From contig NZ_LGUF01000007.1 in the NCBI RefSeq assembly GCF_001274725.1, positions 3,570,327 to 3,634,326 of the forward strand: a DNA stretch of 64,000 nucleotides, given 5' to 3'. This document shows, piece after piece, positions 51,224 to 60,341 of the stretch. Within the stretch, counting starts at the first letter, position 1, and the number at the start of each line of letters is the position of its first letter. The stretch is from Sporosarcina globispora (lineage in GTDB: Bacteria > Bacillota > Bacilli > Bacillales > Cytobacillaceae). The translations under genes were made by a program, and so were the position numbers. The notes beneath the pieces were generated by a model. That model searched no databases, was not told where the DNA came from, and saw only the letters and a list, made by a program, of their open reading frames with translations.

Positions 51224-52378
51224 ATGAAAGAATGGAATCATACTTCCATGTTTTTTATACGAGTCCACTGGATTTATCTTGCCCTTTTTTTATTCATCTT
51301 TAATATTATATTTTTTATTAACTTTCTTGATTTAAAAGAAAGATTAAATTCTTCCGTTATTACAGCTACTAGTGAAAATGTAGGTGCTAATTTTTTCCTA
51401 AGCCTAATGTCAACTGAAATAGGCCCGCTAAAATCAAGTGTAAAGGAAGAAGAAACCCCATCTATCTCCCGTGCCGCATTTCTCACCTTTACAAATATTT
51501 GGCCGGAAGACATTCGGACTTTTCTTGGCAGAGAAATTCCTGGCTTTTCCACCTTCAACACCGAAATTGCCATTGCAGGACTCGGAACAGACCTCACTAC
51601 TTTGCCAATAGAATCTGCCCCCCCGTTGGAGATGCTTTTGAAAGAGAGAGAACTGGCAGATAAGGATAAAGCTATTCCAAAAATCTCACAAGAAAAGGGA
51701 ACTTCTCCTGTCCCTAATACTGGTAAAGATGTGGCATATATTTATCATTCGCACAGCTGGGAATCCTTTTTGCCATCACTTCCTGGAAAGAAAACGGCAG
51801 ATGAAGCTGTAAGTTTAAATGAAAGTAAAAACATAATAGCGGTGGGGAAAAAGCTGAAAGACGAATTAATGAAGCGAGGGATAGGAGCAAGCCATAGTAC
51901 TTCGAATGTTACAGAAGAATTGAAAAAGAAAAATTGGAATTATAATTATTCCTATGCTCTTTCAAGAGAAACAGTAATAGAGGCAATGGCCCAAAAATCT
52001 TCAATTAGCTATCTTATTGATATTCACAGAGACTCCCAGCCAAAGAAACTTACAACGACAATGATAAATGGGAAGCCATTTGCAAGATTATTTTTTATCG
52101 TTGGAAAGGAAAATAGAAATTATGAAAGGAACCTTGCACTAGCTAAAGAATTAAATAAAAAGCTAGAAGAAGAATTTCCGGGAATTAGCAGAGGGGTTTT
52201 TATAAAAACAAAAGATGATGGGAATGGAGTATATAATCAAGACCTTTCCAGCCAATCAATGCTGCTTGAGTTCGGAGGAGTAGAAAATAATAACACTGAA
52301 TTAGATAATTCTATTGAAGCGTTTGCGAAGATTTTCAGTGAATATTACTGGGATTCTGAGGAAGTAAACGGAAATTGA
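51224..52378 (+). CDS. spoIIP: SpoIIP-family cell-wall hydrolase
   Basis: A 384-residue protein with one N-terminal membrane helix (IYLALFLFIFNIIFFINFL) and a SpoIIP amidase/endopeptidase domain. Zinc-site elements are visible in YIYHSHSWES, YLIDIHRDSQ and SMLLEFGGVENN. In sporulation SpoIIP works with SpoIID/SpoIIM to remodel septal wall for engulfment. ATG 51224 has GGAGGGA upstream. The usual genomic partner gpr is not here, so this may be a second SpoIIP paralogue. Confidence 0.85.
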   Translation: MKEWNHTSMFFIRVHWIYLALFLFIFNIIFFINFLDLKERLNSSVITATSENVGANFFLSLMSTEIGPLKSSVKEEETPSISRAAFLTFTNIWPEDIRTFLGREIPGFSTFNTEIAIAGLGTDLTTLPIESAPPLEMLLKERELADKDKAIPKISQEKGTSPVPNTGKDVAYIYHSHSWESFLPSLPGKKTADEAVSLNESKNIIAVGKKLKDELMKRGIGASHSTSNVTEELKKKNWNYNYSYALSRETVIEAMAQKSSISYLIDIHRDSQPKKLTTTMINGKPFARLFFIVGKENRNYERNLALAKELNKKLEEEFPGISRGVFIKTKDDGNGVYNQDLSSQSMLLEFGGVENNNTELDNSIEAFAKIFSEYYWDSEEVNGN

Positions 52379-52480
52379 AATCTATCAATCTTAACTATAT
52401 AGACTTTATTTATGTACATCTCAAAGAAACTGCAATTCCCTAATTTGTTTAGATGCACAGGAGCTGCTTTCAGAATAAAA

Positions 52481-52532
52481 AAAGAAGCTGATTTTTGAGC
52501 ATTGAAAAATTGTTCAAGATCAGCTTTTTTTT
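52481..52532 (+). terminator. Long intrinsic terminator
   Basis: AAAGAAGCTGAT pairs with ATCAGCTTTTTT (A-T ends) and an inner TTGAGCA/TGTTCAA. The remaining bases up to 52755 show no gene or clear site. Confidence 0.8.
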
Positions 52533-52755
52533 ACTGCTCTTTCAAATTGTTTCCTCTTTTGGTTTATTGCGTGTTTCGGAAGTGAATAAAGACTTCTTTG
52601 AGGGCTTACTGTCCTTGGATAAGAAGAATTATTGGTCTCATGTTATAATTGATTGGTTTATTTTTACTTGAATTCAGTAAAACAATCTTCTTAGGGGAAA
52701 TTTCTCAAAGGTTTCAAAAGGAAGGAAGCTTGAGCGCATTCCTAATGGGCCCTTT

Positions 52756-53676
52756 TTAATTTACCGTAATAGTACCTATCATGCCATTTTCTTTATGTCC
52801 AGGAATAGTACAATAAAATTTAAACACCCCGGACTCAAGAGGTGTAAATCTCAGAGCGGCTTCACTCTTTCTGGACGCATGCAGGTGGAAGTCAGCCTGA
52901 TCAGTTCCATGATTAGCATGTTTATTGTTGTCCAATTTTTTAACCGCTATTTGTTTTATTTCAATGTCATGATCCACATTGTCTAGATTACTTAATGTTA
53001 GAGCGGCTTCTTGACCCTTATTGAGGGTTATATCTGAAGGTGTATAGGTAAATTTTGATGGATAAACAGTTAAAACAACCTCTTTCGCATTCAAGGTACT
53101 TTTATTATCATGCTCTTCATGATTCTGCTCTGTATTAGACGTATTAAAGAAGGAGATTGCTTTGCTTTTATCAAGCTGGTTCCCAAAATAAAGAAAGGAA
53201 AAAAGAAGGATATAAGTTAAAGCAGGTTTTAGGAACCATTTTTTTTCTCTAATGGAAGTCTTTGAAGAAAAAATATTATACAGCAATAGTGAACTCGCTG
53301 TAAGCGTGAGTAAGATATTAAGCAAGGTGAATGCTTGATCCCGGGAAACCATCTCACCAAGCATAGCTCCCATCATTCCTCCCATTAAACCAGACATAAA
53401 TCCTTCTAATGAAGGAAGGATGCCAAACGCTATTCCGCACGCCAAACCAGCAAGCGCCCCAATTCCTGATGAAACAAGCGTAGAAGTATACAAATTCCCT
53501 TGAAAAATGGCTCCAAATAAGACCCCGGCTGTTAAACCCAAATTCATTCCCATTGCCATTGCAATAACCATTGCTTGCATTTTAGTTAATTGATTCCTGA
53601 ATTTTATCGATAACATGAAGGCTGCCATTCCCGAAACAGCTATTGTTGTCAGAACAAATAACTGGTATGCTCCCAA
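52756..53676 (-). CDS. Polytopic membrane protein with C-terminal cupredoxin domain
   Basis: About 306 residues. Five or more Gly/Met-rich membrane helices (about 1-160; e.g. GFMSGLMGGMMGAMLGEM) are followed by a linker with His residues (EQNHEEHDN) and a cupredoxin domain (about 205-306). The type 1 copper ligands are visible: His in DNVDHDIEI, then Cys, His and Met in YCTIPGHKENGM. I start it at TTG 53676, nine bases after AAGGAG. It probably binds or transfers copper outside the membrane. The gene is divergent from the PIG-L/transporter operon. Confidence 0.8.
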   Translation of the reverse strand: MGAYQLFVLTTIAVSGMAAFMLSIKFRNQLTKMQAMVIAMAMGMNLGLTAGVLFGAIFQGNLYTSTLVSSGIGALAGLACGIAFGILPSLEGFMSGLMGGMMGAMLGEMVSRDQAFTLLNILLTLTASSLLLYNIFSSKTSIREKKWFLKPALTYILLFSFLYFGNQLDKSKAISFFNTSNTEQNHEEHDNKSTLNAKEVVLTVYPSKFTYTPSDITLNKGQEAALTLSNLDNVDHDIEIKQIAVKKLDNNKHANHGTDQADFHLHASRKSEAALRFTPLESGVFKFYCTIPGHKENGMIGTITVN

Positions 53677-53820
53677 ATTAATCAACTCCTTTTTATTTGC
53701 TAAATGATATGTAAGCGGTAGACAGGCCATGCCAAAAAATATATGAATATTAAAAATAAATAAATTTTCTAAAAATTCTATATTTACAAGATGGAAATTA
53801 AGTATTATTATTGGTTTTAA

Positions 53821-53844
53821 TACCCAATATACGATAGTGGGGTA
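53821..53844. promoter_or_regulatory. Weak CsoR-like dyad between divergent genes
   Basis: TACCC and GGGGTA occur 13 bases apart in the divergent promoter region. It resembles CsoR half sites, but spacing is longer than usual. Confidence 0.25.
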
Positions 53845-53869
53845 CTGTACATTAGGAGGAGGAAATGGT

Positions 53870-54619
53870 ATGTCAAAAGGCCAGAAAATCTTATTTCTTG
53901 GAGTTTATGGAATGGAAGTAGTTGAATGTGGGGGGGCATTAGCCAAAAATGTTTTAAATGGAGGAGAGTCTTATGCAAGTATTATGCTTTGCAGAGAAAC
54001 AAGTCAGCCTCAAGTAAAAACTGCAGCTGAGATACTGGGGGTTAAGATTTCTTTCTTGAATTTTGAATATGGAACCGTAGATTTAAGCAAGGAATCAAAG
54101 ATTAAGCTGATTAAGTTAATTCGTGAAGTTAAACCTGACATCATCATCACCCAAGATCCCGAGCACTCTTTCCATGATTTAGATCCAGACCGCAGACCTG
54201 CCATGACCCTTTTGCTTGAATCAATTGCACTTGCAAGCAGAGACTATGCTTTAGAGGAAACACCCGGTTTTTCCCCACATCCCATTCCGACCATCTACTA
54301 CATGACACCACATCATCCAAATACAGTCGTTGATATTTCTCAAGTTTGGGAGAAAAAAGAAAAGGCAATGGATATGCTTGAAAGCCAAATGGAATTCAGC
54401 GGTATGCATTTTGATGAAATTCTTGATTCCAAGACAGTTGAAATTTTATCACCCGGTTTTTCCAAATTAAACAGCCTTCAAGAAAAAGGAAGAGCAATGC
54501 ATAGAGTGTTGGACAAAGCTGTGCATGTTTATCATGGACTGGCAACTCATGGACACTTTGCTCTTGCTGAAGCATACAGAAGAGAAGGGAACTTTCACTT
54601 ACAGGAACTAATCAAATAA
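53870..54619 (+). CDS. PIG-L-like protein with altered metal site
   Basis: A 249-residue protein of the PIG-L/LmbE fold. Usually the first loop is AHPDDExxGCGG with zinc ligands His and Asp; here it reads GVYGMEVVECGG, keeping only the Glu and CGG. The second motif, normally PxDxHxDH, is PEHSFHDLDPDRRPA. So two or three canonical zinc ligands are missing, and classical deacetylation of GlcNAc-type substrates is doubtful. AGGAGGAGG precedes ATG 53870. It is the first gene of a run with a Dpp/Nik-type importer, 32 bases upstream of the binding protein. Confidence 0.78.
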   Translation: MSKGQKILFLGVYGMEVVECGGALAKNVLNGGESYASIMLCRETSQPQVKTAAEILGVKISFLNFEYGTVDLSKESKIKLIKLIREVKPDIIITQDPEHSFHDLDPDRRPAMTLLLESIALASRDYALEETPGFSPHPIPTIYYMTPHHPNTVVDISQVWEKKEKAMDMLESQMEFSGMHFDEILDSKTVEILSPGFSKLNSLQEKGRAMHRVLDKAVHVYHGLATHGHFALAEAYRREGNFHLQELIK

Positions 54620-54651
54620 ATAATCTAGAACACTATTTTGGGGGAGTGAAA

Positions 54652-56448
54652 ATGAAAAGATCATTTTTTAGTGTTGGATTAATACTTTTGTTGTTTCTAT
54701 CAAATTTCAATCCTGTTCAAGCGAAAGAGAAAGTACAATCATTAAAAGTTGGCATTACAAAAGATGAGAATGGATTAAACCCTTATACATATGTGACAGG
54801 GTATCCAGGATTAGATCTTGTTAATTTACTTTATGATACTCTTTTTATTTTGGATGAAAATAATCAGCCGGAACCTTGGCTTGTAAAGGATTACAAAGTT
54901 ACCGAAGATGGGCTAACCTATGAATTAACGCTACATGATAACGTTAAGTGGCAAGATGGTAAACCTCTTACTGCTGATGATGTTAAATTCACTATGGAAT
55001 ATTTCATTAAATACCCAAAATCCAGATTTACAAATCCATTAAAAACAATAAAGTCAATAGAGGTAAGCGGAGCAACTGGCATCACATTAAATTTATCACA
55101 GGCTGACCCCAGCTTTATGATTCAGCCTCTTGCTGATTTGCCAATTTTGCCACAGCATATTTGGTCTGAAGTAAGTACTCCTGATGATGAAACCAATGCA
55201 CTTGGAAGCGGTCCTTATATTCTGGAAGAACACAAATCTGGCCAGTACTACAAAATGAAATCCAACGTTGATTACTTCAAAGGTGCCCCGCCAATCAGTG
55301 AATTAATATTTCCGATTATTGAAGATACAACTGCCATGTATAATGCCCTTCAGGCAGGCGAGCTTGATGCAATTTCATCAAGTATTTCACCTGAACTTGT
55401 GGAACAATTTAGTTCAAATCCTGCTTTAAAAGTAGTAAGAGGGCCAGGATATAGTACCAGCCTTTTTCAAATTAACGCAGAGAAATATCCAATGACCGAA
55501 ACTGCATTTCGTCAAGCCATTGATTATGCCATTGATAAAGAAAATTTAGTGAATACAGTACTGCTTGGTTATGCAGAAGTAGGAAGTCCCGGATTTATCC
55601 ATCCTTCCTCAGCGTTTTTCAATTCCGATTTAAAGCCTGTTTATGATAAGGAAAAAGCAAGACAGATTTTAGAAGACGCTGGCTTTATTGATAAAGATGG
55701 CGATGGATTTAGAGAAGACCAGAAAGGCAATAAAATCGACCTGACCAATTTAGTTTACTCGGGCAATCCGATTAGAATTAGAACGGCTGAATTAATTTCA
55801 GAAGCATTAAATGAAATTGGAATCAAAAATTCTGTAAAAGCAATGGATTCAACTACAGTGGACTCATTAATGTGGCCTGATTTTGATGTCAGTAAAGGAA
55901 GGGATTACGATCTTGGAGTGTGGAGCTGGTCCAATACAATGCAGCTATTCCCAGATCGAATGAATGACTTATTTCATTCAGATCCCGCTATCGGGTCAGT
56001 CAATATTGGAGGATACAAGAACCCTGAATTTGACCAACTGGGTGAAAAACTTAAACAAACAAATGATGAAAATGAACGGCTCAGTCTAATCAAGGACATG
56101 CAAGCTTTTGTGGCAAGTGATACACCTTTTATAACTCTTTATTATCAAGAAATTGTAGGCGCGTTTAACCCTGCAAAATATGATCAGTATGTCTTCCAAG
56201 TGGGCAAGGGGATTATTAACAAATTATCCTTTGTATCCAGTGAAAAATCAGATTTGGCTGGCAATGATCAGACAAGCAGCGAGACCGAAGTTTCAGCAGA
56301 TAGCAAAACAGCAAATGCGAGCTCAGATAATGGAGGGAATAACACTTCCTTATATGTTTTTGGGCTTATTCTATTAGGGGCTGTTATTGGGTTTGTCTTC
56401 TTAAGAAGAAAGAAAAAAGATAAAGGCAATGATGATTTTGATTTTTAA
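54652..56448 (+). CDS. Dpp/Nik-type solute-binding protein with C-terminal membrane anchor
   Basis: A 598-residue family 5 extracellular solute-binding protein. A Sec signal peptide without a lipobox (FLSNFNPVQA, cleaved before KEK) precedes the binding domain (about 30-530, with YDTLFILDENNQPEPWL and TADDVKFTMEYF). A Ser/Asn/Thr-rich linker follows, then a single membrane helix (LYVFGLILLGAVIGFVFL) and RRKKKDK. Gram-positive binding proteins are normally lipidated at the N-terminus, so this C-terminal anchor is unusual. ATG 54652 is six bases from GGGGGAG. The ligand is unknown. Confidence 0.85.
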   Translation: MKRSFFSVGLILLLFLSNFNPVQAKEKVQSLKVGITKDENGLNPYTYVTGYPGLDLVNLLYDTLFILDENNQPEPWLVKDYKVTEDGLTYELTLHDNVKWQDGKPLTADDVKFTMEYFIKYPKSRFTNPLKTIKSIEVSGATGITLNLSQADPSFMIQPLADLPILPQHIWSEVSTPDDETNALGSGPYILEEHKSGQYYKMKSNVDYFKGAPPISELIFPIIEDTTAMYNALQAGELDAISSSISPELVEQFSSNPALKVVRGPGYSTSLFQINAEKYPMTETAFRQAIDYAIDKENLVNTVLLGYAEVGSPGFIHPSSAFFNSDLKPVYDKEKARQILEDAGFIDKDGDGFREDQKGNKIDLTNLVYSGNPIRIRTAELISEALNEIGIKNSVKAMDSTTVDSLMWPDFDVSKGRDYDLGVWSWSNTMQLFPDRMNDLFHSDPAIGSVNIGGYKNPEFDQLGEKLKQTNDENERLSLIKDMQAFVASDTPFITLYYQEIVGAFNPAKYDQYVFQVGKGIINKLSFVSSEKSDLAGNDQTSSETEVSADSKTANASSDNGGNNTSLYVFGLILLGAVIGFVFLRRKKKDKGNDDFDF

Positions 56449-56456
56449 TTAACATA

Positions 56457-56496
56457 ACTTCCCGTAAAAATTATCTCTTTTACGGGAAGTCTTTTT
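56457..56496 (+). terminator. Intra-operon hairpin after the binding protein gene
   Basis: ACTTCCCGTAAAA pairs with TTTTACGGGAAGT, followed by CTTTTT. It probably reduces read-through so the binding protein outnumbers the permease. Confidence 0.85.
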
Positions 56497-56526
56497 AAGG
56501 ATATTACATATTTGGAGGTGAGAGTG

Positions 56527-57504
56527 TTGGGTAAATTTATTGCCGGCAAGTTTTTACAATATCTAATTGTCATATTCCTAATGCTGACGTTAAATTTTTT
56601 ATTGCCCCGTCTTATGCCAGGAAATCCATTGGTTTTCTTAGCCGGTGAAGATGTGGGGTTTATGTCCAGCGCTGAAAAAGAAGCTATTTTAGATAAATAT
56701 GGCCTTAATGATTCAATTATCGAGCAATATGGGGCCTATATTAAGGATATTTTCACTGGTGATTTCGGATATTCTTATCAGCAAAAACGCCCTATTTCTG
56801 AACTCTTAATGGAGAGGCTGCCATGGACAATGCTTCTTACAGGATTGGGGCTTGTGCTCTCAACTATTATTGGCGTCATGTTTGGAGCAATATCCGCATG
56901 GCGGAGGGGCACAAAAACGGATGCTAACCTTCTTACGGTTTTTATGTTTTTAAGTGCTATGCCGTCTTTTTGGGTTGGCATGATACTTGTGTCTATTTTT
57001 TCAGCGCAGTTAGGGTGGCTGCCGGTTTTTGGAGCAGAAAGCGCATGGTCCAATTACTCTGGAATTGACAGGATTATTGATATTGGAAAGCATCTAATCC
57101 TCCCTCTGGCCACTTTGATTTTGATTTCCGTTACAAGTACATTTATGATCATGAGGTATTCAATGCTTAATGTCCTTGGAGAAGATTATATAATGATGGC
57201 TAAAGCAAAGGGTGTAAAAGAAAAGGTTATTAAGTATAAGCATGCTATGAGAAATGCACTTCTTCCTGTTGCTACTGTATTTATGCTTAGCTTGGGATTT
57301 ACCTTAGGGGGCGCAACAGTTATCGAAACCGTCTTTGCCTATCCGGGGGTGGGTCGATTAATGTTTGAATCTGTATTAAGTAGAGATTACCCTCTTATTC
57401 AGGCAACATTCCTGATTATAACTTTCAGTGTAGTCATTGCTAACTTTCTTGCAGATTTAATTTATCCTTTACTTGATCCAAAGGTGGGAAGCCGCAATGG
57501 GTAA
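56527..57504 (+). CDS. Dpp/Nik-type ABC permease, B subunit
   Basis: A 325-residue permease with six membrane helices, the N-terminal LMLTLNFLLPRLMPGNP block and the coupling loop EDYIMMAKAKGVKEKVI. GGAGGTG lies before GTG 56524 and TTG 56527; the spacing favours TTG. It forms half of the transport channel with the C subunit. Its end overlaps the next start by eight bases. Confidence 0.88.
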   Translation: MGKFIAGKFLQYLIVIFLMLTLNFLLPRLMPGNPLVFLAGEDVGFMSSAEKEAILDKYGLNDSIIEQYGAYIKDIFTGDFGYSYQQKRPISELLMERLPWTMLLTGLGLVLSTIIGVMFGAISAWRRGTKTDANLLTVFMFLSAMPSFWVGMILVSIFSAQLGWLPVFGAESAWSNYSGIDRIIDIGKHLILPLATLILISVTSTFMIMRYSMLNVLGEDYIMMAKAKGVKEKVIKYKHAMRNALLPVATVFMLSLGFTLGGATVIETVFAYPGVGRLMFESVLSRDYPLIQATFLIITFSVVIANFLADLIYPLLDPKVGSRNG

Positions 57505-58354
57505 TCAGAAATGGAAAAAATATTGGCAAGTTCTCACATCTAATAATATCGGCTTGTTTGGTTTAATTCTTTTAATGATCTTTTTGTTGATTGCCATTTT
57601 AGCGCCATTCCTTGCTCCATTTGATCCAACTGATCGTGTTGGAGCTCCTTTTACGAAACCGAATAGCCAATTTTTGCTGGGAACCAATGATGTCGGACAG
57701 GATATTTTAAGCGAATTGCTCTATGGAACCAGGATTTCTTTATTAATTGGAGTTATTGCTGCTTTTATTTCCATTCTCCTTGGCTGTCTGGTCGGAATCG
57801 TTTCAGGTTACTACGGCGGCAAAGTAGATGCATTATTAATGAGATTAGTTGACTTAGTGCTTGTTATCCCTTTTCTTCCTTTAATGATTTTGCTGGCAGC
57901 TTTTATTGGCCCAAGTTTTTGGAACATCGTCCTCGTTATTAGCCTAATTTCATGGGCGAGTCCAGCAAGAGTAATAAGGTCTCAGGTATTAACACTGAAA
58001 ACAAAAGGATATGTGGAGGCTGCAAAGTCAATCGGCACCAACATTTCAGTGGTCTTAAGCCGTCATATTCTGCCGGGAGTTATTCCGATAGCTCTTTCCC
58101 AGTTTGTTTTAGCGGCAAGCCATTCAATTTTAATCGAAGCATCATTAAGCTTTTTGGGGCTAGGGGATCCGTTTACAAAAAGCTGGGGGACTATTTTATA
58201 TTATGCTCAAGCCAGAGGCGCGTTCTTAACAGATGCTTGGATTTGGTGGGTACTTCCTCCAGGATTATTAATAACAACATTGGTCATTGGATTCGCCTTT
58301 ACTGGATATTCACTCGAAGAAATCCTGAATCCCCGATTGAGAAAGGAGCGATAG
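57497..58354 (+). CDS. Dpp/Nik-type ABC permease, C subunit
   Basis: A 285-residue permease starting at ATG 57497 (MGNQKWKKYWQ). Typical features are FLLGTNDVGQDILSELLYGT near the N-terminus and the coupling loop KGYVEAAKSIGTNISVVL, with about six helices. It is translationally coupled to the B subunit and is followed after three bases by the D ATPase gene. Confidence 0.88.
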   Translation: MGNQKWKKYWQVLTSNNIGLFGLILLMIFLLIAILAPFLAPFDPTDRVGAPFTKPNSQFLLGTNDVGQDILSELLYGTRISLLIGVIAAFISILLGCLVGIVSGYYGGKVDALLMRLVDLVLVIPFLPLMILLAAFIGPSFWNIVLVISLISWASPARVIRSQVLTLKTKGYVEAAKSIGTNISVVLSRHILPGVIPIALSQFVLAASHSILIEASLSFLGLGDPFTKSWGTILYYAQARGAFLTDAWIWWVLPPGLLITTLVIGFAFTGYSLEEILNPRLRKER

Positions 58355-58357
58355 TTC

Positions 58358-59329
58358 ATGAACACTGTGTTGTCAGTAGAAAACCTCTCAACCTACTTTA
58401 AAACGGATAAAGGCATTGCAAAGGCAGTAGAGAATGTTTCTTTTTCACTCAATAAGGGGGAAATGCTTGGTTTAATAGGAGAGTCAGGATGTGGGAAAAC
58501 AACAGTTGCCCAATCCATTTTAAGGTTAATAGAATATCCTGGAAAAGTGGTTTCGGGACGTGTCTTATTAAATGGAAGAGATCTCATAAAGGCTTCTGAT
58601 AAAGACCTTGCTTCCATGAGATGGAAAGAGATTTCGGTTATTCCCCAAAGTGCAATGAACGCTTTAAATCCTATTTTCACAATAGGGGATCAAATTATGG
58701 AATCCATTTTGATTCACGAAAATGTGAGCAAGCGGGAAGCGCTAAAGCGCACAAAGACCCTTCTCGAATTAGTTGGCATTGATGGTGAGCGGTGGAGAAG
58801 CTATCCTCATGAATTCAGCGGAGGGATGAAACAAAGGGTTGCCATTGCTATGGCATTGGCATGTAATCCAAAATTGGTAATATCTGATGAATCCACAACG
58901 GGACTGGATGTTTTAACGCAAGCTCAGGTAATCGCCTTAATCAAAAATCTTCAGAAGAAAATGGACTTGTCTGTCATCCTGATCTCTCATGATTTACCGA
59001 TGGTTACAGCCATATGCGATAAAATAGCCATTATGTATGCAGGGAATATCGTAGAATGGGCCCCCACAGAGGATATTTTAAAAAATGCCAGACATCCATA
59101 CTCACAAGCACTTTTAAACGCTTCACCTGATTTAGGCAATCCGGAAAAGGAAGTCGTGTCTATACCAGGAAGTGTCCCAAATTTAGTGAATTTTCCTAAT
59201 TCCTGCCGTTTTCATACAAGATGCCCACTTGCCTTTGATAAATGCCGGCAGGAAAATCCGGAATTTAAAGAAGTTAGAAACGGACATTATACAGCTTGCT
59301 TTTTAGAGGGGGTAGGAAACCATGGATAA
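58358..59329 (+). CDS. Dpp/Nik-type ABC ATPase, D subunit
   Basis: A 323-residue ATPase: Walker A GESGCGKTT (about 40), Q-loop VIPQSAMNAL, signature FSGGMKQRVAIA, Walker B LVISDESTTGLD and the H-loop. Walker B has Ser where most family members have Pro after DE. The C-terminal oligopeptide-transporter extension carries Cys residues in SCRFHTRCPLAFDKC. GAAAGGAG precedes it. Confidence 0.9.
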   Translation: MNTVLSVENLSTYFKTDKGIAKAVENVSFSLNKGEMLGLIGESGCGKTTVAQSILRLIEYPGKVVSGRVLLNGRDLIKASDKDLASMRWKEISVIPQSAMNALNPIFTIGDQIMESILIHENVSKREALKRTKTLLELVGIDGERWRSYPHEFSGGMKQRVAIAMALACNPKLVISDESTTGLDVLTQAQVIALIKNLQKKMDLSVILISHDLPMVTAICDKIAIMYAGNIVEWAPTEDILKNARHPYSQALLNASPDLGNPEKEVVSIPGSVPNLVNFPNSCRFHTRCPLAFDKCRQENPEFKEVRNGHYTACFLEGVGNHG

Positions 59330-60326
59330 AAGCAACCTTTTAAATGTGAGCAATTTGAAAAAAACCTTCATTAAAAAGTCTGGAACTTTTTTAAAAAGAA
59401 AGAAAACCGAGGTATATGCTGTAAATAATATCAATTTAGAAGTCAAGAAAGGAGAAATCCTCGGAATTATTGGTGAAAGCGGCTGCGGAAAAACGACCAC
59501 CGCCCGAATGATTATGCGCCTGATGAAAGAAACCGAAGGAGAAATAAGTTTTGAGGGTGTCAACCTTTGTAATTTAAAAGATTCAGAGACTAACAAAATC
59601 AGAAAAAAAATGCAGATGATATTTCAAGATCCTTACGATACGTTAAACCCTGGCATGAGAATCCTAGACATATTAATGGAACCGATCAACGCTCATGAAA
59701 AGAATTTGCCCTATCAAGCTAAATATCAAAGGGTGGTAGAGGCGATAGAAGCTATTGAGCTGCGACCTGCAGAAGATTTTATCCATCGATACCCGCATCA
59801 ATTAAGCGGAGGGCAAAGACAAAGAATAGCCATTGCCAGAGCAATCATTTTAAAACCATCATTTATCGCTGCAGATGAGCCTACGTCCATGCTTGATGTA
59901 TCAGTAAGAGCAGGAATTCTTAATCTGCTGCTGGATTTAAGAAAGAAAATGGGACTTACCATGATGTTTATTACTCATGACTTATCTACGGCGAGTTATA
60001 TGTGTGATCGAATTGCCGTTATGTATCAAGGAAAAATAGTAGAAATTGGACCTACGAAAAAAATTATTCACAAGCCATCACATCCCTACACGAAAGCACT
60101 CGTTGCAGTGGTAAAAGACTTAAACCATTTTATTAAGAATAGGGAGAAGTTGATCCTTGATGGGGAGGTCGATTCCACAAAAGAGGAAAAAGGATGTCCC
60201 TTTGTCTCGAGATGTCCTCATAAGGAAGATATTTGTCATTCACAGGTGCCTAATTTGGAAGCGATAGACAACGGGCATTCAGTCTCTTGCCATTGTCATA
60301 CAGAATTATTGGAAAGGACTTCATAG
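59322..60326 (+). CDS. Dpp/Nik-type ABC ATPase, F subunit
   Basis: A 334-residue ATPase overlapping the D gene by eight bases. Walker A GESGCGKTT, signature LSGGQRQRIAIA, Walker B FIAADEPTSMLD, and a C-terminal extension with CPFVSRCPHKEDIC. With D it would power the importer. The strict B-C-D-F order with overlaps indicates one functional transporter of the peptide/nickel/opine-metallophore class. Confidence 0.9.
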   Translation: MDKSNLLNVSNLKKTFIKKSGTFLKRKKTEVYAVNNINLEVKKGEILGIIGESGCGKTTTARMIMRLMKETEGEISFEGVNLCNLKDSETNKIRKKMQMIFQDPYDTLNPGMRILDILMEPINAHEKNLPYQAKYQRVVEAIEAIELRPAEDFIHRYPHQLSGGQRQRIAIARAIILKPSFIAADEPTSMLDVSVRAGILNLLLDLRKKMGLTMMFITHDLSTASYMCDRIAVMYQGKIVEIGPTKKIIHKPSHPYTKALVAVVKDLNHFIKNREKLILDGEVDSTKEEKGCPFVSRCPHKEDICHSQVPNLEAIDNGHSVSCHCHTELLERTS

Positions 60327-60341
60327 AAAGGAAGAAACATA

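Noticed and set aside
53870..54619. BshB-type bacillithiol deacetylase
   Set aside because: The HPDD zinc motif of BshB enzymes is missing and no bshA or bshC gene is nearby.
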